A DNA stretch of 6,407 nt. Origin: Chthoniobacter flavus. GTDB lineage: Bacteria; Verrucomicrobiota; Verrucomicrobiia; Chthoniobacterales; Terrimicrobiaceae. Numbering within the stretch: position 1 is the first letter of the stretch; every line of letters starts with the position of its first letter. The position numbers were made by a program, and so were the translations under genes. Below the pieces are notes generated by a model. That model was given only the letters and a program-made list of their open reading frames with translations. It searched no databases and was not told where the DNA came from. Shown here piece after piece: positions 5,650-6,407 of this stretch. The DNA is taken from positions 1 through 6,407 of the forward strand of contig CAMBAQ010000109.1 in the NCBI GenBank assembly GCA_945863785.1. The letters run 5' to 3'.

Positions 5650-6407
5650 ATGAAAACTCCATTTATCCTTCGCGTGGCGGTTGCAGTCGTATCCACCAAC
5701 TGCGCGTGGGCGGACATTAAACTTCCCGCCATCATTTCCGACCACATGGTCTTGGAGAGGGCCGCAAAGGTTCCGATCTGGGGCAGCGCCGACCCAGGCG
5801 AGGAAGTGACAGTGTCGCTCAATGCCATCTCAGCCACGGCCAAAGCGGATGCCGCCGGCAAGTGGATGCTTGCCCTGAACCTGAAGGATTCTGCGCCCGG
5901 GCCGTTTGAAATGACGGTGGTGGGCAAAAATAAACTGACCGTTTCCGACATCGTGGTCGGAGAGGTCTGGGTCGCCTCAGGCCAGTCCAATATGGAGTTC
6001 ATTATTAAAAATGCGATCGGAGCCGAAGAGGAAATGGCCCGGCCCGCGAACCCACTTCTGCGCCAGTTCGCCGTTAAAATGAACGCGACCAGCGAGCGCA
6101 TGGACGATGTGCAAGGGAAATGGGTTATAGCTTCCCCTGAAACGGTCGGAAACTTCACTGCCGTCGGATATTTCTTTGCGAAGATGCTGCAAAAGGAACT
6201 GAGCGTCCCCTTGGGCTTGATTCACACTTCCGTGGGCGGCACACCTTGCGAAGCCTGGACCAGCACCGAGGCATTGAATACCGTGCCCGAACTCAAGGCC
6301 AAAAGCGAGCAACTCTGGACTGCGGTGAAGGATGCACCGGAGAAGAAAAAAGCATTCATTGAGAGCATGGGAGCCTGGACCAAGGAGAACGGCCGCGAAG
6401 ACAAGCC
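5650..6407 (+). CDS. secreted sialate O-acetylesterase-like SGNH hydrolase, 3' end outside window
   Basis: The first 252 residues are visible. A signal peptide (a short Lys-containing start, then a hydrophobic stretch at about 5-15) ends in AWA before Asp22, a good signal peptidase I site, so the protein is exported. Residues 22-100 form the N-terminal Ig-like beta domain usual in this family (LPAIISDHMVLER, 25-37; VPIWGSADPGEEV, 41-53). The esterase domain starts at about 103: VWVASGQSNMEF (107-118) is the nucleophile block with Ser113, and VGGTPCEAW (195-203) is the family's next conserved block. The catalytic Asp/His block lies downstream, outside the window. Homologues remove O-acetyl groups from sialic acid, but many bacterial members in glycan loci act on acetylated plant or algal sugars, so the name should not be read as proof of sialic acid use. 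It starts 8 bases after the glycosidase stop, without a Shine-Dalgarno, and is probably the third gene of the operon. Confidence 0.88.
   Translation, partial: MKTPFILRVAVAVVSTNCAWADIKLPAIISDHMVLERAAKVPIWGSADPGEEVTVSLNAISATAKADAAGKWMLALNLKDSAPGPFEMTVVGKNKLTVSDIVVGEVWVASGQSNMEFIIKNAIGAEEEMARPANPLLRQFAVKMNATSERMDDVQGKWVIASPETVGNFTAVGYFFAKMLQKELSVPLGLIHTSVGGTPCEAWTSTEALNTVPELKAKSEQLWTAVKDAPEKKKAFIESMGAWTKENGREDK

Noticed and set aside
5457..6158. 233-codon minus-strand frame across the glycosidase-esterase junction
   Set aside because: Antisense to a well-supported signal peptide and SGNH motif; low-complexity Ser/Ala/Thr-rich translation typical of shadow frames.

Overview
The window is a piece of a carbohydrate-degradation locus from a bacterium of the Planctomycetota–Verrucomicrobiota type. 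This placement is an inference. It rests on the gene mix (a Gfo/Idh/MocA oxidoreductase, a two-domain acetylxylan-esterase-like hydrolase, a large multi-domain glycosidase and a sialate O-acetylesterase-like protein), on the moderate GC content, and on the lack of a good Shine-Dalgarno sequence before any of the four starts. No RNA gene, insertion sequence, CRISPR array or prophage element was seen.

Layout. Positions 1-631 hold the 5' part of a minus-strand Gfo/Idh/MocA dehydrogenase that runs off the left edge. Positions 632-1007 are a divergent, fairly AT-rich control region. It contains an exact 13-base direct repeat (709-721 and 728-740) that looks like an operator for the genes on both sides. 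A plus-strand run of three tightly packed genes follows: a 642-residue alpha/beta hydrolase (1008-2936), a 902-residue glycosidase with an (alpha/alpha)6-barrel core (2933-5641, overlapping the stop of the gene before it by ATGA), and a secreted SGNH-type sialate O-acetylesterase homologue (from 5650, cut by the right edge).

Working together. The hydrolase and the glycosidase lack signal peptides and are probably cytoplasmic, whereas the third gene has a clear signal peptide. The simplest reading is that an exported esterase removes acetyl groups from a glycan outside the cytoplasm. The imported oligosaccharide would then be deacylated and hydrolysed inside, and the divergent dehydrogenase would oxidise a released sugar or derivative. 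The actual glycan cannot be read from the sequence.

Most worth following up are the glycosidase, which appears to join a GH63/GH37-like catalytic core to a beta-sandwich region carrying an inserted galactose-binding-like module, and the direct repeat in the divergent promoter region. Nothing here amounts to a demonstrated new system; the novelty is in enzyme architecture and in an unassigned regulon motif.
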